Made by a program: the position numbers and the translations under genes. This document shows positions 16,938 through 25,331 of a stretch of DNA of 64,000 nucleotides, piece after piece (the stretch's first letter is position 1; each line of letters begins with the position of its first letter). The stretch is from contig JAEWKH010000071.1 in NCBI GenBank assembly GCA_023386155.1, positions 35,609 through 99,608 of the forward strand. The letters run 5' to 3'. The notes under the pieces are model-generated. The model searched no databases and was not told the origin of the DNA. It saw only the letters and a program-made list of their open reading frames with translations. This DNA comes from Pseudomonadota bacterium (GTDB lineage Bacteria; Pseudomonadota; Alphaproteobacteria; Rhizobiales; Beijerinckiaceae).

Positions 16938-17305
16938 TTGGAACGATCAACAAAGACTCTATTCCAATAATCCAGGCCTGTTTCCTGATCCAACGTCACC
17001 ATACCCGCATGAGATTCAACCCAGGCAAACCTGACAGTGTCTTGAATATCCGGCTTACTTTCAGGCACCTCGGCACAAAGCACCACGTGTACATGACGGA
17101 AATCGGTCGAATCAGCATAACGATTTGACAGGTACAGATGGTTGCCCGTCACTCCTTTAAGGGTCAAAGGAGCGTCGAGGCGTACGAGCACGCCATGAGG
17201 AGACATTTTCTCAACGACGCCTTCGTATCCGATCCCGCTCTGCAACCATAGTGGGTCCATATCGTAGCCGCCAAATATGAAAACCCGATCATTGAGACTG
17301 ACCAT
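16934..17305 (-). CDS. Conserved hypothetical protein (GGYDxDPxWL type)
   Basis: 123 aa from ATG 17305. Patterned like a small soluble beta-rich family I recall as uncharacterised: FIFGGYDMDPLWL at the start, VLVRLDAPL in the middle, GNHLYLSNRYADS, HVHVVLCAEVPE and WVESHAGM at the end. Function unknown. AT-richer than pnp and the oxidase gene on either side, so probably an insertion in the core order. TTG 17335 is an alternative start but overlaps the terminator T run. An immunity-like role would be speculation. Confidence 0.6.
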   Translation of the reverse strand: MVSLNDRVFIFGGYDMDPLWLQSGIGYEGVVEKMSPHGVLVRLDAPLTLKGVTGNHLYLSNRYADSTDFRHVHVVLCAEVPESKPDIQDTVRFAWVESHAGMVTLDQETGLDYWNRVFVDRSK

Positions 17306-17333
17306 GAAGAGGCTCTCGTTCGGAACTGGATTC

Positions 17334-17374
17334 AAAAAAACCCTCGCATCGTAAGATGCGAGGGTTTGTTTTTG
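17334..17374. terminator. Bidirectional terminator downstream of pnp
   Basis: A perfect 10-bp stem CCCTCGCATC (17341-17350) with GATGCGAGGG (17355-17364) and a GTAA loop. A runs on the left (minus-strand T7) and TTTGTTTTTG on the right. It ends pnp on the minus strand and would also stop plus-strand readthrough. Confidence 0.92.
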
Positions 17375-17389
17375 TACGAAGCGCTTGGC

Positions 17390-19564
17390 TTACTCCCCGG
17401 CCGCCTTCTGCTGATCGCGCTGGGCGCGCTCGGCGTCGCGTTCGGCCTTGAGCTGTTCGGTGATGTCCTCGCCGGTCTCCTGGTTGACGACCTTCATGGA
17501 GAGGCGGACCTTGCCGCGCTCGTCCATGCCGAGGAACTTCACCTTCACCTTGTCGCCTTCCTTGACCACGTCCGTCACCTTGCCGACGCGGTTCTTGGCG
17601 AGTTCGGAGATGTGCACGAGGCCGTCGCGGGAACCGAAGAAGTTCACGAAGGCGCCGAATTCCATCACCTTCACGACCGTGCCCTCGTAGATCACGTTGA
17701 CCTCGGGCTCGGCGACGATGGAACGGATCCAGTTATAGGCCGCCTTGATCGACTTGCCGTCGGCCGACGCGATCTTGATGAGGCCGTCGTCGTTGATGTC
17801 GATCTTCGCGCCGGTCTTCTCCACGATCTCGCGGATGACCTTGCCGCCCGAGCCGATGACTTCGCGGATCTTGTCGACCGGGATCTGCATGGTCTCGATG
17901 CGCGGGGCATGCTCGCCGAGCTCGGCGCGCGGCGCCGTCAGGGCCTTGTTCATCTCGGCGAGGATGTGCGTGCGGCCGGCCTGAGCCTGCTCGAGCGCAA
18001 CGCGCATGATCTCCTCGGTGATGCCGGCTATCTTGATGTCCATCTGGAGCGAGGTGATGCCCTGCTCCGTTCCGGCCACCTTGAAGTCCATGTCGCCGAG
18101 ATGATCCTCGTCGCCGAGGATGTCGGACAGGACCGCGAAGCGCTCACCTTCGAGGATGAGGCCCATGGCGATGCCCGCCACCGGACGGCGCAGGGGAACG
18201 CCCGCATCCATCAGCGCCAGCGAGGCGCCGCAGACGGAAGCCATCGACGAGGAGCCGTTCGATTCGGTGATCTCCGACACGACGCGGATCGTGTAGGGGA
18301 ACTCGTGCGACGCCGGCAGCATCGGGTGAATCGCGCGCCAGGCGAGCTTGCCGTGGCCGATTTCGCGGCGGCCGGGCGAGCCCATGCGGCCCGTCTCACC
18401 GACGGAATAGGGCGGGAAGTTGTAGTGCAGCAGGAAGGTTTCCTTGCGGGTGCCTTCCAGCTCGTCGATGAACTGCTCGTCCTCGCCGGTGCCGAGCGTG
18501 GTCACGACCAGCGCCTGGGTCTCGCCGCGGGTGAAGACGGCCGAGCCGTGAGTGCGCGGCAGGACGCCGACTTCCGACAGGATCGGACGGACGGTCTTGA
18601 GGTCGCGGCCGTCGATGCGGGAGCCCGTGTCGAGGATGTTCCAACGCACGATCTTGGCCTGGACTTCCTTGAAGACGGCCTTGACCTTCTCCGGATCGAA
18701 CTTGGCTTCGCCCTCGGCGGGAACCAGCGCGTCCATCACCTTCGCCTTCACGGTGTCGACGGCGGCATAGCGGTCCTGCTTGCGGGTGATCTTGTAGGCT
18801 TCGCGCAGGTCCTTCTCGGCGATGTCGAGAACGGCCTTCTCCACCTCGGACACGTCGGCCGGCTGATAGTCGCGCGGCTCCTTGGCGGCCTTCTCGGCGA
18901 GGCGGATGATCGCCTCGATCACCGGCTGGAAGTGCTTGTGGCCGAACATCACGGCGCCGAGCATCACGTCCTCGGCCAGCTCCTTCGCCTCGGACTCGAC
19001 CATGAGCACGGCGTCGGCGGTGCCGGCGACCACGAGGTCAAGGGAGGTCTGGTCCATCTCCTGGAGCGGCGGATTCAGCTTGTACTGGCCGCCGATATAG
19101 CCAACGCGGGCAGCGCCCACTGGCCCCATGAAGGGAACGCCGGAGAGGGTGAGGGCAGCGGAAGCCGCCACCATGCCGACGATGTCGGGATCATTCTCGA
19201 GATCATGCGACAGCACGGTCACGACGACCTGGGTGTCGTTCCTGTAGCCCTCGACGAAAAGGGGGCGGATCGGGCGGTCGATGAGGCGGGAGACCAGGGT
19301 CTCCTTCTCGGTCGGACGGCCTTCGCGCTTGAAATACCCGCCCGGGATGCGGCCGGCCGCATAGGTGCGCTCCTGGTAGTTCACCGTGAGCGGGAAGAAA
19401 TCGATGCCGGCCTTCGGCTCCTTGGCCGACACGACGGTGGCGAGAACGGTGGTTTCACCGTAGGTGGCGACGACGGCGCCGTCGGCCTGGCGGGCCATCT
19501 TGCCCGTTTCGAGCACGAGCTTGCGCCCGGCCCAGATCAGTTCTTCGCGTTGAATATCGAACAT
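17390..19564 (-). CDS. pnp: Polynucleotide phosphorylase
   Basis: 724 aa. 3'-5' phosphorolytic exoribonuclease. Two RNase PH domains: the first begins FDIQREELIWAGRKLVLETG; the second includes FLLHYNFPPYSVGETGRMGS and SSMASVCGASLALMDAGVPL. A KH domain (DKIREVIGSGGKVIREIVEK) and an S1 domain (VIYEGTVVKVMEFGAFVNF) follow. The C-terminus is charged. Upstream lies rpsO in the same orientation, the classic rpsO-pnp pair. Confidence 0.99.
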   Translation of the reverse strand: MFDIQREELIWAGRKLVLETGKMARQADGAVVATYGETTVLATVVSAKEPKAGIDFFPLTVNYQERTYAAGRIPGGYFKREGRPTEKETLVSRLIDRPIRPLFVEGYRNDTQVVVTVLSHDLENDPDIVGMVAASAALTLSGVPFMGPVGAARVGYIGGQYKLNPPLQEMDQTSLDLVVAGTADAVLMVESEAKELAEDVMLGAVMFGHKHFQPVIEAIIRLAEKAAKEPRDYQPADVSEVEKAVLDIAEKDLREAYKITRKQDRYAAVDTVKAKVMDALVPAEGEAKFDPEKVKAVFKEVQAKIVRWNILDTGSRIDGRDLKTVRPILSEVGVLPRTHGSAVFTRGETQALVVTTLGTGEDEQFIDELEGTRKETFLLHYNFPPYSVGETGRMGSPGRREIGHGKLAWRAIHPMLPASHEFPYTIRVVSEITESNGSSSMASVCGASLALMDAGVPLRRPVAGIAMGLILEGERFAVLSDILGDEDHLGDMDFKVAGTEQGITSLQMDIKIAGITEEIMRVALEQAQAGRTHILAEMNKALTAPRAELGEHAPRIETMQIPVDKIREVIGSGGKVIREIVEKTGAKIDINDDGLIKIASADGKSIKAAYNWIRSIVAEPEVNVIYEGTVVKVMEFGAFVNFFGSRDGLVHISELAKNRVGKVTDVVKEGDKVKVKFLGMDERGKVRLSMKVVNQETGEDITEQLKAERDAERAQRDQQKAAGE

Positions 19565-19736
19565 AGCGTGTCTTTCATGACAGCGGGGCGGGGGCTCGAT
19601 GCCATGAGCAAGACGGCAAGAGGCTCGCCAGCGGGCAATCCCGCCTTACAAGCCCCTTGCGATCCTGCCATGGACATCGTGTCTGCCGCCTCCTTAGAAA
19701 ACACCGGGGCTGAGAAGCCTCGCAGTGTTGGAGAAA

Positions 19737-19765
19737 CCGTCCGGAGCCGGGCTCCGGACGGAAGT
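19737..19765 (-). terminator. Hairpin between rpsO and pnp
   Basis: CCGTCCGGAGCC (19737-19748) pairs with GGCTCCGGACGG with almost no loop spacing (centre GG). On the minus strand it is followed only by TTTC, so it is a weak terminator or a processing hairpin after rpsO that would let part of the transcription continue into pnp. Confidence 0.6.
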
Positions 19766-19779
19766 TTTTCAGGAAAAGC

Positions 19780-20049
19780 TTAGCGGCGGATGCCGAGCTT
19801 CTCGATCAGCGTGCGGTAGCGGCTCTCGTCCTTCTTCTTCAGATAGTCGAGAAGCGAACGGCGTGCCGACACCATCTTCAGAAGACCACGGCGGGAATGG
19901 TTGTCCTTCGTGTGGCTCTTGAAGTGGCCGGTCAGGTTGTTGATACGCTCGGTGAGAATGGCGACCTGCACCTCGGGGGAGCCGGTGTCGCCAGCCTTCT
20001 GGGCGAATTCCTTAACAAGCGCGTTCTTGCGCTCAGCCGTAATCGACAT
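19780..20049 (-). CDS. rpsO: 30S ribosomal protein S15
   Basis: 89 aa from ATG 20049. Typical S15 helical sequence: AERKNALVKEFAQKAGDTGS, VQVAILTERINNLTGHFKSH, and SRRGLLKMVSARRSLLDYL. Binds 16S rRNA early in 30S assembly. The next gene leftward is pnp. Confidence 0.98.
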   Translation of the reverse strand: MSITAERKNALVKEFAQKAGDTGSPEVQVAILTERINNLTGHFKSHTKDNHSRRGLLKMVSARRSLLDYLKKKDESRYRTLIEKLGIRR

Positions 20050-20285
20050 CGTCAATCCTTTCAGGTTTGTTTTGTCAGGAGACCTTGACCTTTCAGGGCT
20101 TCAGGTCGGGGCATCCGGAAGGGCCGGGCCGGGATGTCGTCCAGCGCGGTCCGAGTTCGGACGCGTCTTTCGGGGCATGATCCTCGAAAAGATGGCGCAC
20201 CATACACGAAAAGCGCGCAAGCGCCAGAGAAATCATTTTTCCCAAGCATAGCAATGGGATGCGCCGTCCGGGCCCGGGCTCCGGC

Positions 20286-20311
20286 GGAACATGTTCCCCC
20301 CGGCGGTGGTT
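20286..20311 (+). promoter_or_regulatory. EcfG-like stress promoter for the DUF892 gene
   Basis: GGAAC at 20286-20290, a 17-base spacer and GGTT at 20308-20311: one mismatch to the EcfG consensus GGAAC-N17-CGTT. The -35 also sits in the perfect palindrome GGAACATGTTCC (20286-20297). The predicted start site is about 30 bases upstream of ATG 20349. Confidence 0.6.
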
Positions 20312-20348
20312 GACGAGCCAGTCATCACTCACATGGAAAGCCCGCAGC

Positions 20349-20885
20349 ATGGTTGCCACCACAGCCGATCTGGCATCGTCCGAAACCGTCAAGAACATCT
20401 TCATCACCGGCGTCCAGAACGCCCATGCTCTCGAAAAGGAAGCCCTCCAGCTCATGCAGCGGCAGGTGGAGCGCTTCAAGAATTATCCGGAAATGTCGCA
20501 GATCCTGCGCACCCATATCGCGGAGACCGAGGGGCAGGTCCGCCGCCTCGACGAGATCCTGCACACGTTCGGCGAGGACCGCTCGATCCTGAAGGACATG
20601 GCCACCCAGTTCATGGCCAACATGGCGGCCGCCGGCCACATGCCCATGGCCGACGAGGTGATCAAGAACACCTTCGCCAACCACGCCTTCGAGAATTTCG
20701 AGATCGCCGCCTATACGTCCCTGATCGCCATGGCCGAGGCATCCGGCCATCAGCGCTTCGTCCCCGCCCTCGAGGAAACCCTGCGCGAGGAGCAGAAGAC
20801 CGCCCAGCTGATCCGCGACCAGATCGTGCCGATCACGCAGAAATACCTGATGCGCGAGGCGCAGGGGCTGAAGGCGGACCGGTAG
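20349..20885 (+). CDS. DUF892 (YciE/YciF-like) ferritin-like protein
   Basis: 178 aa from ATG 20349. A four-helix ferritin-like DUF892 protein: ALEKEALQLMQRQVERFKNY, then MSQILRTHIAETEGQVRRLD, NHAFENFEIAAYTSLIAMAE, and ALEETLREEQKTAQLIRDQI. The paired Glu/His residues of a di-iron site are visible (for example E..H in LRTHIAETEGQ). DUF892 proteins are usually stress-induced in rhizobia, consistent with the EcfG-like promoter. Located between divergent rpsO and convergent truB. Confidence 0.9.
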   Translation: MVATTADLASSETVKNIFITGVQNAHALEKEALQLMQRQVERFKNYPEMSQILRTHIAETEGQVRRLDEILHTFGEDRSILKDMATQFMANMAAAGHMPMADEVIKNTFANHAFENFEIAAYTSLIAMAEASGHQRFVPALEETLREEQKTAQLIRDQIVPITQKYLMREAQGLKADR

Positions 20886-20907
20886 GGCCTACCTCGGATA
20901 CTCTCAC

Positions 20908-20950
20908 GTCATGGCTGTCCCTGGATCAAGTCCGGGGATGGCCATTCCGT
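20908..20950. repeat. Remnant palindromic element between the DUF892 gene and truB
   Basis: GTCATGGCTGTCCCTGGATC followed by AAGTCCGGGGATGGCCATTC. It resembles the GTCATGGCCGGG family but is degenerate. Lies in the 89-bp gap between converging stops. Confidence 0.4.
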
Positions 20951-20974
20951 TTGGGGGAGCGCAGCGTTCTGGCC

Positions 20975-21895
20975 TCAACCGCCCAGATTGAACACCCGGT
21001 GCGGAACGAGTTCGCCGCGTTCCACGTCGCCGACGGCGATGAGGATCCCGTTGCAGGTGGCATAGACCTTGCCGGACAGGGGCGCCTCGCGGCCGCGCAG
21101 GATGATCGACTGGCCCCGCATCAGGCGGCCGGCCATATCCCGGCTCACGGGAATCGAGGGGATCTCGCTCAAGGCGATCTCGACCGGGCGGAGCGCCGCC
21201 GGATCGGTGGCGACCGCATCCACCGTGACGGCATCCTGTTCGGTGAACGGGCCGACGCGCGTGCGCCGCAGGGCCGCCACATGGCCGAGGCAGCCGAGGG
21301 CACGGCCGAGGTCGCGCGCGATGGCGCGCACATAGGTGCCCTTGCCGCAATCGGCTTCGATCACCGAGCGGTTGCCGGCATGGTGGACCAGGGACAGGCG
21401 GTCGATCTCCACCGTGCGCGGCTGGAGTTCCACCGCTTCGCCGTCCCGGGCGAGGTCGTAGGCGCGCTCTCCCTGGATCTTGATGGCGGAAAAGCGCGGC
21501 GGCACCTGCTGGACCTGGCCGGTGAAGCGGGGCAGGAGGGCCTCGATCTCGGCCGGGTCCGGCAACCTGTCGGTCCGCTCGACCACGTCGCCCTCGGTAT
21601 CGTCCGTGGTGGTCTCGGAGCCCCAGGCCACGGTGAACACGTAGGATTTGCGCCCGTCCATGACGAAGGGCACGGTCTTGGTCGCCTCGCCCAGCGCAAT
21701 CGGCAGGATCCCCGAGGCGAGCGGATCGAGGGTGCCGGCATGGCCTGCCTTCTTGGCCGAGAGGCCTCGCTTCACCACCGCGACCGCGTGGGTCGAGGTC
21801 ATGCCCACGCCCTTGTCGAGGATGATCCATCCATTGACGTCACGCTTCTTCGGACGGTCGCCGTGCGGCCTCCGCTGTGGGCGTTCTTCGCTCAT
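20975..21895 (-). CDS. truB: tRNA pseudouridine-55 synthase
   Basis: 306 aa. Forms pseudouridine 55 in tRNA T-loops. Contains NGWIILDKGVGMTSTHAVAV, the catalytic-Asp motif KAGHAGTLDPLASGILPIAL, and ADCGKGTYVRAIARDLGRAL. The C-terminal domain follows. Last gene of the rimP-nusA-infB-rbfA-truB operon. Confidence 0.97.
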   Translation of the reverse strand: MSEERPQRRPHGDRPKKRDVNGWIILDKGVGMTSTHAVAVVKRGLSAKKAGHAGTLDPLASGILPIALGEATKTVPFVMDGRKSYVFTVAWGSETTTDDTEGDVVERTDRLPDPAEIEALLPRFTGQVQQVPPRFSAIKIQGERAYDLARDGEAVELQPRTVEIDRLSLVHHAGNRSVIEADCGKGTYVRAIARDLGRALGCLGHVAALRRTRVGPFTEQDAVTVDAVATDPAALRPVEIALSEIPSIPVSRDMAGRLMRGQSIILRGREAPLSGKVYATCNGILIAVGDVERGELVPHRVFNLGG

Positions 21896-21901
21896 CGCTT
21901 G

Positions 21902-22327
21902 CTACTCGCTGTCGTCGTCGGAGGTGTCGGTTTCCGGCTTGCCCGTGTCACGGGCCACGCGTTCCGAGCGCAGCAGCGCATCGATACGGGCCGCCTCGTC
22001 GAAGCTCTCGTCGCGGAGGAAGCGCAGGTCGGGCGCGAATTTCAGGTTCACCCGCCGGGCCACTTCCTGGCGCAGGATCTTCCTGTTCTTGTCGAGCGCC
22101 TTGAGCACGGCGTCCTCGTCCCGGCCGCCGAGCGGCATGACATAGGCGGTCGCGAGCTTCAGGTCGGGGGACATGCGCACTTCCGGGATGGTGACGACGT
22201 TGCGGGTCAGAACGTCGTCCCGCAGGTCGCCGCGGGAGAGAACCTCCGCGAGCGCATGACGGACGAGCTCGGCCACGCGCTGCTGGCGTTGGGAAGGCCC
22301 GGTGGTTTGTTCGAAACGTTTAGCCAT
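21902..22327 (-). CDS. rbfA: 30S ribosome-binding factor A
   Basis: 141 aa from ATG 22327 (MAKRFEQTTGPSQRQQRVAE). KH-type fold with VRHALAEVLSRGDLRD, IPEVRMSPDLKLATAYVMPL, and RQEVARRVNLKFAPDLRFLR. Assists 16S 5'-end maturation and cold-shock 30S assembly. Six bases separate its stop from the truB start. Confidence 0.96.
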   Translation of the reverse strand: MAKRFEQTTGPSQRQQRVAELVRHALAEVLSRGDLRDDVLTRNVVTIPEVRMSPDLKLATAYVMPLGGRDEDAVLKALDKNRKILRQEVARRVNLKFAPDLRFLRDESFDEAARIDALLRSERVARDTGKPETDTSDDDSE

Positions 22328-22362
22328 TTTACTTCTCCGGGATTGGACCGGATCACAAAGGG

Positions 22363-22450
22363 ATGTCATGGCCGGGCTTGTCCCGGCCGTCTCGGTCGAA
22401 GAGATGCGCGCCCATCAAAGCGAGATCACCGGGACGAGCCCGGTGATCTC
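22363..22450. repeat. Palindromic elements between infB and rbfA
   Basis: Two hairpins in the 157-bp gap. First, ATGGCCGGG..CCCGGCC at about 22367-22388. Second, a perfect 12-bp stem GAGATCACCGGG (22422-22433) with CCCGGTGATCTC (22439-22450) and a 5-nt loop. There is no T run, so they are not canonical terminators; they could protect or process the mRNA. Confidence 0.7.
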
Positions 22451-22484
22451 ACATTGTTCAGGGTCAGAAGGAGCGAAGCGGAGA

Positions 22485-25331
22485 TCAGAGGGTCCGCTTC
22501 ACCTCTTCCACGCGGTAGCACTCGATGAGGTCGCCGACGCGCATGTCCTGGTAATTCTCGAAGGACATGCCGCATTCCTGGCCGGACGTGACCTCGCGGG
22601 CATCGTCCTTGAAGCGCTTGAGCTGGCTGAGCTTGCCCTCGTGAATCACCACGTTGTCGCGGATAAGGCGGACATGGGCGCCGCGCTGGACCACGCCGTC
22701 GAGGACGCGGCAACCGGCGATCTTGCCGACCTTGGACACGTTGAACACTTCGAGGATCTGCGCCTCGCCGAGCCGCTCTTCGCGCAGCGTCGGAGCGAGC
22801 AGGCCCGACATCGCCGCCTTCACGTCATCCACGAGGTCGTAGATGATGTTGTAGTAGCGGATCTCGATCCCGGCCCGTTCGGCCGCCTCGCGCGCTTCCT
22901 TGTGGGCGCGCACGTTGAAGCCGAGGATGATGGCGTTCGAGGCTTCCGCCAGTGTGACGTCGGATTCCGAGATGCCGCCGACGCCGGCCTGGATGATGCG
23001 GGCGGCGACTTCCTCGTTGCCGACCTTCTCGAGCGCGCCGACGATCGCTTCCGCCGAGCCCTGCACGTCCGCTCGGACCACGAGCGGGAATTCCTTGCGG
23101 CCCGCTCCGGCCTTGAGGTCGTGCATCATATCGGCGAGGGTGCGCCCGGCCGATCCCATGCGGGCCGCCTGACGCTCGCGCTTCTGGCGGGTGCGGTATT
23201 CGGTGACCTCGCGGGCACGAGCCTCGGACTCGACCACCGCGACGCGGTCGCCGGCCTCCGGGGTGCCGTTGAAGCCCAGCACCTCGACCGGAACCGAGGG
23301 ACCGGCCTCCTTCACGTTGGCGCCGAGATCGTTGATCAGGGCACGCACGCGGCCCCATTCGGCGCCGGCCACGACGATGTCGCCGGTGTGGAGCGTGCCG
23401 CGCTGCACCAGCACGGTCGCCACCGGACCGCGGCCGCGATCGAGCTTGGCCTCGATGACGGTGCCCTCGGCGGAGCGCTCCGGATTGGCCTTGAGATCGA
23501 GGATCTCGGCCTGGAGCTGAAGGCCCTCGAGCAGGGTGTCGAGGCCCTGGCCGGTCTTGGCCGAAACCTCGAACTCGAGCGTCTCGCCACCCATCGATTC
23601 GACCACGATGGAATGCTGCAGGAGCTCGGTGCGGACCCGCTGCGGGTTGGCGTCGGGCTTGTCGACCTTGTTGATCGCCACGATCAGCGGCACGCCGGCC
23701 GCCTGGGCGTGGGTGATCGCCTCCACGGTCTGCGGCATGACGCCGTCATCGGCCGCCACCACGAGCACGACGATATCCGTCACCTTGGCGCCGCGGGCGC
23801 GCATGGCCGTGAAGGCCGCGTGGCCGGGCGTGTCGATGAAGGTGATCTTGCCGCCGAGCGGCGAGGTCACCTGATAGGCGCCGATATGCTGCGTGATGCC
23901 GCCGGCCTCGCCGGAGACCACGTTGGTCTTGCGGATCGCGTCGAGCAGCGAGGTCTTGCCGTGGTCGACGTGGCCCATGATGGTCACGACCGGCGGGCGG
24001 GGCGAGAGGTTCTCGTCCACGTCCGGCGTATCGAACAGGCCTTCCTCGACGTCCGATTCGGCGACGCGCTTCACCGTGTGGCCGAGCTCCTCCGCGACAA
24101 GCTGCGCGGTATCGGCGTCGATCACGTCGGTGATCTTGTGCATCTGTCCCTGCTTCATCAGGAACTTGATCACGTCCACGGCGCGCTCCGACATGCGGTT
24201 GGCGAGCTCCTGGATGGTGATCGTCTCGGGAATCGTCACCTCGCGGGCGATCTTTTCCTTCTGCTCCACCTGGCGGTGGCCCATGAGACGCTGATTGCGG
24301 CGGCGGAAGGAGGCGAGGGAACGGGTCCGCTCCTCCTCGCCCGAGGTCGCAGTGGCCAGGGTCAGGCGACCGCGGCGCTTCTCCTCGCCGGGCACGCCCT
24401 TGGGCGTCTTCGGCAGAGCCGCGGGCTTGGCCGCGACGCCGGGACGACGGATGGTGCGTGCACCCTCCTCCTCGTCAACCTCGACGGCGCGCGCCGCGAC
24501 CGGCGGAGCCGTGCGGACCTTGGGCTTTGCCGTTTCCGGATCGGGCGCCGCAGGGGCAGCCGGGCGAGCCATGTGATTCAGGCTCGGCGGACGGCCGCCG
24601 GTGGTGCCGACGCCGGGGCGCGAAGGGGCGTACCCGCCCGAGCGCGGAGCGCCGGAGCGAGGTCCATCCGTACGGGGGCGATCGGAGCGGGCTCCGTCCT
24701 GACGCGGGGCGCCGGGACGGGCTGCCGGAGCTGATCCCTGCGCCGGACGCGGCGGAGCGGCCTCTTCGCCCAGACGGCGGCGGGCCTCGTCCTCGGCGCG
24801 GCGCTTGCGCTCGTCGTCCTGGCGGCGGCGCTCGTCCTCGTCGCGCTTGCGGGCCTCGGCGGCTTCGCGATCCTTGGCCTCGGCGGCCTCGCGCTCGGCG
24901 CGGCGGGCCGCTTCCTCGGCCTGGCGGCGACGCTCCTCCTCATCGCGGCGGCGGGCATCGACCAGCGCGTTCATGCGCGCATCGCGCTCCTGCTCGGAGA
25001 GCGTCTGCAGCACCATGCCGCCGGACCGGGGGGTATTCGGAGCCGGGCGCGACGGCCGGCCGCCCTGAGCGGGCGCTGCCGGCTTCGGGGCCGGAGCGGC
25101 GGCTTTGGGCGCGCTCGCGGGCGCCGCGGCCTGTTGCGGCGCGGGCCTGTCTTCCTTGGCCCCTCCGGGGCCGACAGCAGGGCGACGCTTGACGGTCTCT
25201 ACCACGACCGACTTGGACCGGCCATGGGAGAAGCTTTGGCGCACCGTGCCTTGCTCGACGGGTCGCTTCAGAGACAGCGTCTTGGACGACACATGGAGAG
25301 TCTTGTCGCCCTGGTTTTTCGTATCACTCAT
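22485..25331 (-). CDS. infB: Translation initiation factor IF-2
   Basis: 948 aa, the long Rhizobiales form. The N-terminal ~330 residues are low-complexity, Ala/Pro/Arg-rich, with a long charged helix (EEERRRQAEEAARRAEREAA). The GTPase core has GHVDHGKTSLLDAI (G1), DTPGHAAF (G3) and AINKVDKPDA (G4). Domains III/IV follow, ending EVKRTL. Places initiator tRNA on the 30S subunit. The start overlaps the ylxR-like gene stop (ATGA). Confidence 0.98.
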   Translation of the reverse strand: MSDTKNQGDKTLHVSSKTLSLKRPVEQGTVRQSFSHGRSKSVVVETVKRRPAVGPGGAKEDRPAPQQAAAPASAPKAAAPAPKPAAPAQGGRPSRPAPNTPRSGGMVLQTLSEQERDARMNALVDARRRDEEERRRQAEEAARRAEREAAEAKDREAAEARKRDEDERRRQDDERKRRAEDEARRRLGEEAAPPRPAQGSAPAARPGAPRQDGARSDRPRTDGPRSGAPRSGGYAPSRPGVGTTGGRPPSLNHMARPAAPAAPDPETAKPKVRTAPPVAARAVEVDEEEGARTIRRPGVAAKPAALPKTPKGVPGEEKRRGRLTLATATSGEEERTRSLASFRRRNQRLMGHRQVEQKEKIAREVTIPETITIQELANRMSERAVDVIKFLMKQGQMHKITDVIDADTAQLVAEELGHTVKRVAESDVEEGLFDTPDVDENLSPRPPVVTIMGHVDHGKTSLLDAIRKTNVVSGEAGGITQHIGAYQVTSPLGGKITFIDTPGHAAFTAMRARGAKVTDIVVLVVAADDGVMPQTVEAITHAQAAGVPLIVAINKVDKPDANPQRVRTELLQHSIVVESMGGETLEFEVSAKTGQGLDTLLEGLQLQAEILDLKANPERSAEGTVIEAKLDRGRGPVATVLVQRGTLHTGDIVVAGAEWGRVRALINDLGANVKEAGPSVPVEVLGFNGTPEAGDRVAVVESEARAREVTEYRTRQKRERQAARMGSAGRTLADMMHDLKAGAGRKEFPLVVRADVQGSAEAIVGALEKVGNEEVAARIIQAGVGGISESDVTLAEASNAIILGFNVRAHKEAREAAERAGIEIRYYNIIYDLVDDVKAAMSGLLAPTLREERLGEAQILEVFNVSKVGKIAGCRVLDGVVQRGAHVRLIRDNVVIHEGKLSQLKRFKDDAREVTSGQECGMSFENYQDMRVGDLIECYRVEEVKRTL

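Noticed and set aside
17366..19783. Very long open frame on the plus strand opposite pnp (805 codons), and similar ones opposite infB, nusA, metK and lnt
   Set aside because: They are GC-rich shadow frames antisense to strongly conserved genes, with compositions such as repeated His/Gly/Asp/Leu and no domain motif.
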